From Areca catechu (lineage: Eukaryota; Streptophyta; Magnoliopsida; Arecales; Arecaceae), in contig CM038048.1 in the NCBI GenBank assembly GCA_021397845.1, positions 33,168,727 through 33,232,726 on the forward strand: a stretch of 64,000 nucleotides of DNA, given 5' to 3'. Shown one piece after another: positions 23,294-34,950 of the stretch (position 1 is its first letter; the number at the start of each line of letters is the position of its first letter). The notes beneath the pieces are model-generated. The model saw nothing but the letters and a program-made list of their open reading frames with translations, made no database searches and had not been told where the DNA came from. The translations under genes were made by a program, and so were the position numbers.

Positions 23294-24130
23294 TAGGGCA
23301 TTTTAGATGCTAATAAATTATCTAGTCCTAATTATGTAGATTGGTTAAGGAACCTAAGGATTATCTTTATACAAGAGAAAATCTTTTACATCCTCGACTC
23401 TCCAGATCTCAAGCCATTCAGAGAGAATGCTACAAAAGAGGAAAGGGCCACATATAGAATGTGGTAGAATGATAGCTTAACTGTCAAGTATATCATGTTG
23501 GCCTCCATGAACAATGAATTATAGAGGCAACATAAAGATATGAAACCTTAGTCCATACTACTTAATCTCAAAGAGGTATATGGAGAGCAAAGTAAGACTA
23601 CTTGATATGGAATATCAAAGCAATTATTCCATGCAAGAATTAGTAAGGGCTTATCCGTACAAGCCCATGTGCTAAAGATGATTGGCTTAATCACTCGATT
23701 AGGTCAACTAGGATTTATAATGGATGGATAACTCGGTTAGGACTTGGTCCTGCAATCACTTCCTAATTCCCTCTCGTAGTATCATAAATTACTATATGAA
23801 TAAATTGAGCATTTCACTACTAGAGCTGCTTAACATGCTTAAGATAGTTAAGAGTTATTTTAAAAGAGATAAGGCTTATCTTCTTTTAGTTGATGAGAAG
23901 AAGAAAATAGCAATGAAGAAGGGTTCGAAGTGAAAGAGGAGCCATAAGAGTAGCATTTAAAAGAGAAAGAAAGCAAAGAAGCCCTCTACTGATGGAATCT
24001 ATTTTCATTGCGGGAAGCAAGGACACTGGAAGAAGAAATACAAGAGTTATCTTGCAAGTTTGAAGCATGATGCAAATAGAGAATCGAAAGGTTTGTACAT
24101 GATACAAACTAACTTATCATTGAGTGCTCA
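23294..24130 (+). pseudogene. gag: Copia gag pseudogene, element 1
   Basis: The reading frame begins GILDANKLSSPNYVDWLRNL, the usual start region of copia gag, followed by EERATYRMW and IMLASMNNEL. There are many stops (after RMW, NEL, KP, KTT and others). The zinc knuckle near 23996-24040 (FHCGKQGHWKKKYK) has lost its first and last Cys, both replaced by Tyr, so it could not bind zinc. Confidence 0.85.
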
Positions 24131-24740
24131 ACTTTTGATTCATGGATATTGGATATCACTTCTAGGTCTCATATATGCAAGTCACTACAGGAATTATAAA
24201 GAATTAGGAGCATGAAAAAGGATGAATTTGAACTTTATGGTGCAAGTGGTAAAGTGATTCAAGCAGAAGCTATGGGCACCTTTCTTTCATTATTGCCTTC
24301 GAGCAAGATATTATAATTGAAGGACTATTATTATATTCCAAACATCATTAGAAACATTATTTTTGTATCCTTGCTATTACAACAAAGTTTTGAAATTAAT
24401 GAAAAGAGCAACGGTTATTCAATTTATCATTCTAATGAATTCTTGAAAATGTTTTATTCAATAATGGCCTTATAATTCTTTTACTCAATGATAAAGTATT
24501 ACTTATTGAAAACAAAAAAAAAAGAAAGAGAGAAGATATTAATGTCACTTTCCTTTAGGATTACCGACTCGGTCATATAAGTGAGTCTAGGATAAATAAG
24601 TTATACAAAGAAGAATTCTATGATCTTTATAATTTTAAATCATTAAAAACTTGTGAGTCCTGTCTTAGGGAAAAAATTACTAAGTCTCCTTTCACTAGAC
24701 ATGGAGAAAGGGCAACAAAGTTATTCTTAGATATAATGAT
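24130..24740 (+). pseudogene. pol: Protease and GAG-pre-integrase remnants, element 1
   Basis: Weak protease-region similarity is followed by the pre-integrase segment DYRLGHISESRINKLY and CESCLREKITKSPF near 24556-24700, matching the element 2 peptide WHCRLGHINKNRINRL / CESCLLGKMTKLPF. The HHCC finger is partly preserved. The sequence then jumps at about 24735 directly to the end of RT. Confidence 0.75.
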
Positions 24741-25560
24741 CTATAGAGATAGATCGAAGATGATGCTTGGCTTGTTCCAATCCAAGTATATTGACTTAGT
24801 ATTAAAAAAATTCAACATAGAGAAAAAAGTAACAAGAGGTTACTTGCCCATGAGTTAAGATATACATCTCTCTAAGAAAATGTCTCCTAAGATACCTGAA
24901 AAGAGATAAAGGATGAGTAAAATTCCTCATGCATAAGCTATAAGATCAATCATGTATGCCATATTATGTACTAGGCCTGATGTTGCTTGTGCTCTATGCA
25001 TAGCAAGCAACTTCTAGGCTAATCCAAGGAAGGATCATTGAAAAGCTATGAAAAATATTTTTAAGTACCTAAAAAGGACTAAATTTTTTTTTAATATATA
25101 GAGGATCGAATTTAAAACTAGAAGGCTATACTGACTCTTGTTTTCAATCAGATCCAGATGATAATAAATCCATATCAGGGTATGTATTTACTATGTATGG
25201 GTGTAGTGAGTTAGAAAAGTACCAAGTAGCAAACTATACTGAATCAGTTACTGAGATAGAGTAAATTGCTACTAGTGAAGCTACTAAGGAAGCTATCTAG
25301 ATAAAGAAGTTCATCATGAAATTAGGTGTAGTTCCTGAGATACAACAACCGGTGCCATTTTATTATGATAACACTAGAGATGTTGCACAAGCTAGGGAAC
25401 CAAGGACTCATCAACAGTCCAAGCACATCCTAAAGCACTTCCATCCATTTATGAAATTATTGAAAGATAAGATGTAATCATAGAATGAGTAGAAACAAAG
25501 AACAACATAACAAATCCATTCAGTAAGGCTCTTCCTCAACATAGTTTAATCACAATTTAG
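24740..25560 (+). pseudogene. pol: RT C-terminus and RNase H remnants, element 1
   Basis: Starts at IYRDRSKMMLG, the segment following the RT catalytic core in copia elements, then CTRPDVA, YTDSCFQSDPDDNKS, ISGYVFT, SEATKEAI, FYYDNT and QQSKHILKHFH. These align in order with element 2. Several stops are present, plus a T-run expansion near 25082-25092. The YxDD core and the integrase core are gone, so the element could not move on its own. Confidence 0.85.
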
Positions 25561-25600
25561 ATTATATGAGAATTAAATATAAGAGTGACTGGCTTTAGTA

Positions 25601-25612
25601 CAAGTAGGAGAT
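25601..25612 (+). other. Polypurine tract of element 1
   Basis: CAAGTAGGAGAT directly before the 3' LTR start TGAAAG; the corresponding site in element 2 is AAGTGGGAGT. Confidence 0.7.
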
Positions 25613-27978
25613 TGAAAGAGTAGTACCCAATAAGCCAATCATATTTTATATGTGACAAGGGTATTTCTATAAATTCTTTCAACTCATGTATGATATTTAT
25701 TAATAAAGGGGCATTCATGTTTCATTATTTGCTATGTCTTATACTCTTTGTCTTAAGATTATGATGAATGCCATAGATTAGGGCAATGATTTTAGGGTTA
25801 TAATGGATTTATAACAATGAGATCTAAAATCTTGAAAGTCCTGGTCTCAAATATTTCTAGTCATAAGATCATCAAGTCGAGGATTGATATTTCAAAAAAG
25901 ATTGGCACATTCTATATGTGCTCAATGAAGAGAGTAGTTGGTATCATAATTACTTGTATGGGGACACTAATACAAGGATGTGGGTGCTCATTTAGGAATG
26001 AGTTCACTGAATTGATCTATCATAGAACATCTTATATAGTCTTACTTGTCAAAAGATGATTTTCTAAGTAAAAATTATGTAAATGATCCTTGGACCTGAG
26101 ATCACCATAGAATCTTGTGCACATGAATCCATGATTTGGTTCATACTCATTCATGACTGAGTCATATACAGGTTATTCAAGGGTATGGTGGATTGTGTAT
26201 GAAGATTGTAAGTATGTCAATAAGAAATCAATCACTTCCAGTTAGAGTAGAATTTCAGGAGTTCTTTTATCAAAGTAGGATAAAATTAGAAATGATTTCT
26301 AATCTTTCATCAATTGAATCTTCATTATAAAATTAAGATTCAAATGAATAAAATATTAGGGGTTGACAAAATTCCATACCCATCACTTATTTAAGATAAA
26401 AGATAATCGAATGATTATATTATATGATAACTTGCCATTGAAGGGTATTTTGATAATTTTCAATAAATTTCTCATCTTCTGAGTAGGCATGAGACTTTTA
26501 TATAGGTCAATCATGTCTTGTAGAATTTTCATAAATTAAAGATTTTAATTCATCAATCAATTAGAAAGAGTTCTAATTAAACAACTTGGGCTAGCATGGG
26601 TTTGACCTAAATTGATTAGATAAGTTCTTATCAATTAGGTTAAACATATACCTAGATCTACAGCTAGCTAGATGAGGAATCCATAGGGTCACACATATAA
26701 GAAAATAAACCAAGAACATATTTTAGTTGGTTGGCTGGACCAAAGGAACCAACTAGGGTAGCTAGGAAACATGCTAGCACATGTGGCATAAACCCTAGCT
26801 CATTAATCGATTTGATTTAATCAAAATTTTGTTGAATTAATTAACCCAAATGAATTATTGATTAAATAAAGTTAGTCTATGACTTAGAGTAATTTTATCT
26901 AAATTTTATTAGACCTTTTTGAGAAATTTATGGTACCATTTATAGAGTCCAAGTTGACTTGGACTCTATCATGTTTATCGCCATGATGCATAAGGCTGAA
27001 AATCTTTGTGCAACAAGGGGACTTAAGAGTACTTTAAGATCTTAATTTCAGATCCATGTGAAAGTCGTCTAAGAACTCAATCACATAGACACATATTTTA
27101 AAGTGTGTCATGGCATCTTATGGGTGTAGGATGCCCATATGTTAGTGCACGCAGTAAAATGTTCAAGCCAAGAAGCATGATAAGTATCCTTCTACTTTAA
27201 GGAAAAAGGGACCACTTCATGCTTCAAAAATTATACCATCTAAATCCTGATTCAAGAGGCTACATACATGTAAAATCAAGATTTTTTGGATTTATAAAGG
27301 GGCAACAATTATTTCTCTTCATGATGGGGCACACGCGGGAAGGCTGAATCAATGTATCTCATAATTAAGAGTCTTTCTCATATAAGATTCTTAATTTTTG
27401 ATATGTTGATTTATGTAGCTTTGAAACCAACATATCTAAACTATTTGGCACCTCTCCTATTACTATAAAAAGGGGTTGACAAATAGGGTTCAAGCTATTC
27501 CAACTCTATCCAACCAATTTTCTTCATTTTCTTGTTAAGATAATGTCTTAATATTAAGACAAGTCTACCTATTTCAGACAAGAGTTTAGAAAGATAATTG
27601 TGAAAAAAATAAAGTTAGGAAGAGAGGGTTTAGAAGTCCAATTTTGAGATAAAGAGAGTCTAAGTCTAAGTCAAAAGTGGGTTTGTTTAGGTTGGGTCAA
27701 ATAGAGTTCTATATGTTAGAACTCATCAAAAAGAGTTTCGGAAGGAGTCCTATTCTTGCAGTGATTTTCATGTGGCTCACCTCTGGAGGCCATGCACTTA
27801 TGTGCCTATAGAAAAATAAGGAATCAACATTGCAGGTATTCTTCTAAATCCCTTCATGATTATCTTAATTAATTACTATAAGCAAAGGATCCTGGGTTTA
27901 GGGTTTCGGTTGACTAGGATTTCATTAATAAAAGTTTTAGAAATCCAACCTTCCACTTCACAACCATAATCCTTTGAC
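25613..27978 (+). repeat. 3' LTR of element 1
   Basis: 2366 bp, start TGAAAGAGTAG, aligned over its length with 19215-21584 but with many substitutions. Followed by target duplicate ACCTT. Confidence 0.85.
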
Positions 27979-27983
27979 CTTTT

Positions 27984-29018
27984 CAAAACTTGATCAACCA
28001 AATTGGCCAAGTAAGTAAGATCAATGGAAGGGTTCTACCTCTTTTTTTCATAGATACTAATGAAGTTGGCTAGGTAAGAGAATGGCCCCAATTAAAGACC
28101 ATGATTGAAACTTACCTTAGATACCAATTGATTTATCAATTCCAATTTGGTTAACTAAAAGACTCATGCTCAATCACTAAGCCACGATTAGGTCTATTTA
28201 ATAAAATCAAGAATATGGACTTTATCAAGCTACAACTATTAAGTTTGATTTAGAGAAATCTTAATCTAATTCTATTCTTGGTTAGATTTTAATCAATTTT
28301 TCAATTTGGTCTATAACTCATTTGATTCTAATCCTAGGTCTAACCCAGTTAATTGACCTGATTCAAGCTAACCCATAACCTATAATTTATGAAATAGCTT
28401 TAGATCTTTCGTTCTCAAATCTAGATCTTTAACCTTTATATCTTAATTCTCAATTAAGTATACGAATATAAGAAAATTGAAACAATTTCAATTGTAAAAC
28501 CATTTTACAAAAATTTTATGCAAATATTTTCTATCTACAATCATGAGTGGACTCACCCTGGATTTGAGTCGACTCATCTATGAGTCCACTCATTAATGAG
28601 ACTAAGTCGACTCACCAAAGGAGAACAAAGGCCTGTTATCCTTAGTCTACATATTTGAGTTGACTCGGTAGTAAATTAAGCTAACTCACCAAGGTCATGA
28701 GTTAACTCAAACCAAAATTTAGTTGACTCACAAGCATGCTGCAATAGGTTCCAAGTTTCATATCTGATTTTATGTTAAAAATAATAATATAATCAATCAT
28801 AAATCTATCTTAGATCGAATCTAAACTTATTTATGATTTTAGATCTTAATAATAATCATTAAAATATTTTTTAAAAAAAACTCTTCTCATGATTCTTCTT
28901 CATGAGTCAAATCACAGTGGCATCTCTACACATCATAAGAGAATCCCATCGAATGGAAAGAGAGGGACTTTAAACCCTACTTCCTCTTATAATCGAATTG
29001 CCATGGTGATGCATTAAA
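27984..29018 (-). mobile_element. Element 7: 5' leader fragment of an older copia element
   Basis: This stretch aligns with the 5' leader of element 2 (52570-53620), from TTGGCCA(A/G)GTAAGT through the palindrome cluster (28544-28730) to the CATAAGAGAATCCC block. It has no LTR attached on either side: left it meets the target duplicate of element 1, right it meets the LTR of element 5. The last five bases, TTAAA (29014-29018), are a candidate duplicate made by element 5. The rest of element 7 is expected outside the window. Confidence 0.6.
28544..28730. repeat. Palindrome cluster, GAGTCGACTC type
   Basis: About eight imperfect copies of (T)GAGTCGACTCA spaced 15-35 bp, including GAGTGGACTCA, GAGTCGACTCA, GAGTCCACTCA, AAGTCGACTCA and GAGTTGACTC. 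The position in the leader corresponds to the GTGTCGACAC cluster of element 2 at 53121-53300, but the arms differ. Confidence 0.75.
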
Positions 29019-31281
29019 TGTTGGAAATCATTTAGGATTTCATGCATGATTTTTTTTAAAATTTATAGTGAAAGTAAATCCATTTTAAAATTATTTTAAA
29101 TAAAAAATATGAAAGTAAATCTATTTTAAAATTATTTTAAATAAAGAATATTATTTAGAATAATTTTAATAAATTTTAAGCAAGATTATAATATGATATG
29201 CAGTATAGAAAATAAAATCAGCATGTATTGATATACTCGATATATGCTATAGATCTAATCTACAAATAATATGAAATCTAATTTTATACCTGATCGTGAG
29301 TCGATGATTGCCACTATTGATGGCACGTTGTAAGGGTTCTTTATGTTTCTTTGTAGCCACAAAGGATGTTCGGCCTTTATGAATCATCTACATAAAGCAC
29401 GACGCGATCATCTTTCTCGAACTGCTAGATCCACATGAAGGCCGCTGGATAGCTAAAAATAATTTATTTCTTAGATTTTCTTGAGCCTTTTAATGAACCC
29501 AAGAAGAGGATGAAGAGGTCTAAATCAAGAAAGAAGAAAAAATAAATAACTCTTTTCTATTATTTTTCCTTTTATTTTCTCTCTCCCTTCAATCCTTGCC
29601 CATAAAAGAACCTCTCATGCCTATCTAGAATTCAGGCCTCCTTTTTATCTTATTTTCTTGGTAATTTCTCTTAGGTTTTATACTATAATTGGTCTCTTAA
29701 TGTTGCACATATAAAAAAAACTGAAGTGAAATTTCATTGATTAAAGGAGGGATTAGATTAGGATAAGGTGATGCTATTTAAATAAGACTAGGTGTTCTAA
29801 TCCCAATAGAACTCCTCCAATTAAATTCAAATAAGTTTAAATTTAATTAAAACTAATATTAATCTAAATGAAAATGAGGAAGAATGAAAAAAACTATTTC
29901 TTTTCATAGAGAATTCAAAAAGATTCTAGAAAGGTGTGGAGAATTTTTAGGAAAGAAAATAACTTAAATCAGGTTAGGGTTTGACCATGTTTTGACTAAA
30001 ATTAGTTAGGAACCAAAAATAATTTGGTTATAATTAATTTAACTAACTTAGACTCAGTATGATTAGGTCCCAATTAGGCTTTGTTATATTTTAATTAAAT
30101 ATGAAATTAATTGAGCCCAAGTCTGAATCAAAATGTAATTAGAAATCCTTAGCGACTAGGTCATCGAATAACCTAATCGGGTAAAATCCAATTTAAACAA
30201 ATTCAATTAAACTTGATCTAAACCTCTTTGCTTAATCAATTTTAGCCAATTAGTAATCAAATTATTAATTAATTTTTTTATAATTAATTAAAAATTAATT
30301 ATTAATTTATAATATTTGTGTAATGTTAATTTTTTATCATATTTATAATTTTATTACTAAATGATTCTTAATCATTAATCAACCATCGTAATCGGTCAGA
30401 AACTTCTTATGTGTGTGACTCCATAGGTTCAAACACTAAGCTAGTAACCCAAGAATCAGTTCCTGAGCTAATCGATGTGATCATCTAGTAATGGTGCTCG
30501 ATGTCTGGATAGGCCGAATGTTCGTGAAGCAACAATCAAGAACCCAGGTATATAGTTTGCATATAATTCATTTCTTTGACTCTAATGCTCGGAATGATTT
30601 CAAAGTTAACTACCAACTCTGAATAATGCATCCAAATATATCTCAATCTGTAAAATCCTATGACTCCTCACAAGAATTGCCTTAGCCAAGGTCTTGCTAA
30701 ATTAAAACAGGGTAGAGCATTTTCTCCAATACCTTTGAGTGGTCAATCTCATCTTGACTCATCACTGACTTAACAAGTATTTAACTACATCCATAACCTT
30801 CCATCACTAAATTAGAAAACTAAATAGTCCAGCACCTAAGTATAATGAGTTACTTACAAGTCACCATGATGATCTCAGGTCAGAGGGTACTTATACACAT
30901 ATCCTTCTATCAGATACTCTCGATAGTAGAGTATTCAACAGAGTTTGTCATGTTTAGTGTAATATACACATACACTTACCTGCATGTCATATCAATGTCT
31001 CCACATTCCTTGGTTATGAAGATAACCAACCCATATGGTATACAATGGCCTATGCTCGATAAGCATTGTTGTACTAGATAACAATGCATTATGTTGTCAC
31101 TAACATGTTTAAGAACTACTCGATTAATTCTCCTTTATCAAATTGAAGAGCCTAGAAAAAGATGCAAAAAAAGATAAACTATCAAAAATAATTTTTATTT
31201 TATTAATAATTCATGTACAAATTATGAAGAGCTCAACCATCTACAACCCAGATAATTGGCTATAGGATACATTTCCTAACA
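29019..31281 (-). repeat. 3' LTR of element 5
   Basis: 2263 bp with inverted ends TGTTGGAAAT...ATTTCCTAACA. The right end is followed by the polypurine tract ACTCCCACTT (minus-strand AAGTGGGAGT). The end blocks and CCATAGGTTC / ACTCAAGAACT-type internal blocks match the element 2 LTRs (45777-47834) at lower identity. It contains a perfect-looking 41-bp tandem duplication (29070-29151). Confidence 0.75.
29070..29151. repeat. 41-bp tandem duplication
   Basis: Two adjacent copies (29070-29110 and 29111-29151) of an AT-rich unit beginning GAAAGTAAATC and ending AATAT, with only a few base differences. Confidence 0.85.
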
Positions 31282-31700
31282 ACTCCCACTTAGATTAGAG
31301 CCAATAGGAATAGCATCAGATATCCATCTTTCACTTGTGGTCATTGAACTCTTTGAATTTGAGGGCTTTAGTAAATGGGTCAACCAAGTTCTTCTTTTCA
31401 TCGATCTTCTAAAGGTTAATGTCACCTTGATCCACTATTTCTCGAACAAGGTGGAAGCAACATAGAATGTGCTTGGTCCATTGATAAGCCTTTGGTCTTT
31501 TCCTTGAGCTATGGCCCCAGTGCTATCATAATATAAGTAAACTGGGCTATCAATGAAGGGTACCACTCCAAGCTTGGTGATGAACTTCCATGGCCAAATA
31601 GCTTTCTTTGTAGCATTGAATGCCATAATATACTCTACCTCGCATATAGAATCGACTACAATGTACTTCTTGGAACTTTTTCAATAAATAGCTCCTCTAT
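31282..31700 (-). pseudogene. pol: RNase H remnant, element 5
   Basis: Fragments such as YIMAFNATKKAIW, FITKLGVVPF and YYDSTGAIAQ (31435-31626) correspond to the last part of copia RNase H; GSFNYSKSNGRF-type middle portions between 31640 and 31800 are badly degraded. The polypurine tract is at 31282-31292. Confidence 0.75.
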
Positions 31701-32960
31701 TCAGGGTAAAAATATAACTTGACATACTCTTGCTATCATTCCATTTGACTGAAAACTTGAGTCAATATAACATACTAGTTTTAAATTAAAATCTTCATAA
31801 ATGAGCCATTGGTCCTTAATATTTTTCAAATACTTAAAGATGGTTTTTACGACCTTTCAATATTTCTCATCTGGATCAAATTGGTATCTACTCACTATTT
31901 CTAGTGAGCATGCCTCATTTGGTCTCGTACATGTCATAGCATACATGATAGATCCCACTACTAAGGTATATGGAATCCTACTCATATGCTTTCTTTTGAG
32001 AACTTGTCAGACAATTCTTCTTTGAGAGATTAATTCCATGGCCTATCGAAAGATAGCCTTTCTTAGAATTCACCATGCTAAATCGCTTTAGCACAGTCTC
32101 AATGTACGTGGACTGGGTCAACCCTGGCAACCTTTTAGATCTATTCCTATAGATCTTCATCCCAAGAATGTAGGATGCTTCTTTCAAGTCCTTCATGGAA
32201 AATTGAGAATATAACAATATGTTTATTCCTTGACATGCAGGAATATCATTTTCAATTAAGAAAATGTCATCTACACACAAAACAAGAAATACTATAACTG
32301 AATCATTAGCCCATTTGTATATCCAGGGCTCTTCTTCGTTCTTAACAAAGCCATATATTTTGATTACCTTATCAAATGCATGTTCCAACTTTGAGATGCC
32401 TGCTTCAATCCATAAATAGATCTCTGAAGCTTGCACACCTATGTTTCATCTACAGATGTGAACCCTCTAGGTTGTATCATATACACCTCTTCTTCTAGCT
32501 TTCCATTTAGAAAAGCTATTTTTGCATTCATTTGCCAGATTTAATAATCAAGATGTGCTACTATCACAAGTATAATTTGAATGGATTTGAGCATTACTAT
32601 AGGCGAAAGCATCTCGTCATAGTCAATACCATAATGCTGACGATATCCCTTGGCAACCAGATGAGCTTTATAGGTCTTCACCTTCTTATCTGCTTCTCTT
32701 TTTTTTTTGAAAATCTACTTACACCCTATGAGTTTTACCCCTTCAAGTGGGTCAACGAGTGTACATATATCATTGATTTTCATGGACTTCATTTCAAATT
32801 TTATGACTTCAAGCCATTTCTCAGAGTCAAAACTTTATATCGCATCTATGTAGGTGATCGGATCCTCGTTGTTTCTCTCAAGTTCAATGGGATTACCATC
32901 CCAGACCAAAAAATTATAGTATATATCTGGTGGATGTGGTACCCTACCAGATCTCCTTAA
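31700..32960 (-). pseudogene. pol: Reverse transcriptase remnant, element 5
   Basis: The open part 31978-32436 includes KWANDSVIVFLVLCVDDIFLI (catalytic VDD kept), FSMKDLKEASYILGMKIYRNRS and STYIETVLKRFSM. Upstream pieces include a degraded LPKGYRQHYGIDYDEM-like stretch near 32600-32660. Frameshifts and stops break it. It is about as close to element 2 as a sister family. Confidence 0.85.
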
Positions 32961-33945
32961 GGTTGCCTCCATAATAGGCTCCAAATCATATTAAGCTGGT
33001 TTAGTTAATTGTGTCAATTTTTCTACCTATCAAACTTTTTCAAGTTCAACTTTAGAGGTATTAGTTCCTTTCCTAAGAAGCTCTCTTTTCAAAAAGATTC
33101 CTTATTACTAATAAATACTTTGTGTTCATCAATATGGTAGAAAAAAATAATCTTTAGTTTCCTTCAGGTACCTTATAAATATACACCTATCAGACCTAGA
33201 TCCAAGCTTTTCTATTTTTAAATATTTGACATAAGCTGGACATTTCTAGATCCTAAGGTTTGAGAGTACCAACTTATGCCCTATCCATAGTTTATATAGA
33301 GTTTTGTCTATAGACTTGCTAGAAATTCTATTTAGAATATAACAAGCTAACTCTAATGCATATCCCTAGAAGGAGATAGGTAGACTCGCAAATTTCATCA
33401 TGGATTGAACCATATCTGACAAGGGTTAATTACTCCTTTCAGACACTCCATTATGCTGAGATGTCTTGGGAGGGGTCTATTATGAGAGAATCTCACTCTC
33501 TTCTAAATATGTCATAAATTCACTGATAAGATATTCACCTTCTAGATTAGATTGAAGGATTTTAATATACTTACCAGTTTGTTTCTCTACTTCATTACAA
33601 AATTATTTGAACATCTCAAAGGACTCTAATTTATGTCTCATCAAGTAGACATACCCATACCTCGATAGGTCATCAGTAAACATGATGAAGTAGTGATATT
33701 CATCTATAGCTAAAGTGTTCATCGATCCACATATATCAATATGTATTAGACTTATAATCTCAGTGGCTTTTTCATCCTTTCCAGTAAAAGATGACTTAGT
33801 TATCTTTCCAAGAAGATAGGATTCATTGATTGGCAATAATTCAAAATCATTAACCTCGAGGATTCTCTCTTTAGATAATTTGTTCATTCTGTTTTTATTA
33901 ATATGACTTAGCCTACAATGCCAAAGATAAATATCAGACACATTT
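32960..33945 (-). pseudogene. pol: Integrase remnant, element 5
   Basis: The open part 33603-33941 has the HHCC finger (LWHCRLSHINKNRMNKL ... ESYLLGKITK, one Cys changed to Tyr) and the first catalytic Asp (LIHIDICGSM), then FTDDLSRYGYVYLMRHK. The later region 33000-33600 contains a degraded LERSDRGGEY-like and PQHNGVSERSN-like block, with stops. Confidence 0.8.
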
Positions 33946-34945
33946 TCAATCTAGGACATTTATTGGATATGTACATGATATTCATAGGCAATAATAAAAT
34001 ATAAATATCATTCTTTAGTTGTCCACTCATTATAGTAATACAATTTAAAATGATATCACAATAACTATCTTTTATTAATAAATAATAATCATTTTTTGTC
34101 AAAAGATCTACAGAGATCACATTCATCAAAAAACTATGACAATAATGACAATCACTTAAAATAATAACACTAGATCAAAAATAAGCTTGAGTATTCCTAA
34201 AGCTAGAACTGGAATAGATCTTCAATCTCCAACATTTAGGAATTTCTTGCCATTTTCTAATCTTCTACTAACCTGAACTCCATGCAACGAATTGCAAATA
34301 TTAATAGGGCTTTCGATATCTAATACCCAGGTAGCAATATCACAAATAAAAAAATTACAAGATATTATCATATAAGTAACTTATTCAGTAATGTATTGCT
34401 GGTTCTTCTTCTTCCTTGGCCTATTCGTGTCCAGCAAGGCAATGTAAAGAGGACAATTCCTCTTCCAATATCCCTGCTTCTTATAGTAGAAGCATTCAAC
34501 TTGAGTCTAGTTAGCTTTCAACTTCCTGGTTTGACCTTGCTCAGTTATCGAGGTACTTTATACTTTTTTCTTATTTTTTTCTTTCCTTTCTTATATAGAC
34601 AATGTCCTATCAATCTTCCCACTACATTCACAAATCCTTTATGGAGCTGATGATCCTTCTCATAGGTCTGTAGTAACCCCAATAGACCATGATAGTGTAC
34701 TACAAGCCTTGTCATTCTACAATGATCAAAGAAGTTAATATAAGATTTTAACAAAGAATTAAGGATCGCATCCTTTTTCAGCTGTTCATGTAGGAGAAAT
34801 CCAAGTTTGCCCAAGTGCTCAATCAGTTCAATCATGTACAATACATGATCAATGATCCCTCTTCCTTATATTGAAAATGGCATAAGATGTTTTGTACCAT
34901 TCAACATCATCGGGAGTGATGAAGAATTCTTTCAACACTTGAAAT
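33945..34945 (-). pseudogene. gag: Gag C-terminus and protease remnant, element 5 (left half)
   Basis: Open part 34545-34841 (MYMIELIEHLGKLGFLLHEQ ... LLQTYEKDHQLHKGFVNVVGR) aligns with element 2 gag. A degraded zinc-knuckle block (CFYYKKQGYWKRNC-like, one Cys and the His changed) is near 34480. Ends at the Sirevirus insertion site. Confidence 0.8.
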
Positions 34946-34950
34946 ATATC

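Larger units (their letters stand above)
19210..27983 (+). mobile_element. Element 1: degenerate Ty1/copia element with 2.37-kb LTRs, TSD ACCTT
   Basis: Two LTRs of almost equal length (19215-21584 and 25613-27978) flank an interior with gag and fragments of integrase, RT and RNase H in copia order. ACCTT directly flanks both outer ends (19210-19214 and 27979-27983). The interior is much shorter than a complete copia pol because integrase core and most of RT are deleted. Many stops and LTR differences point to an old insertion. Confidence 0.85.
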
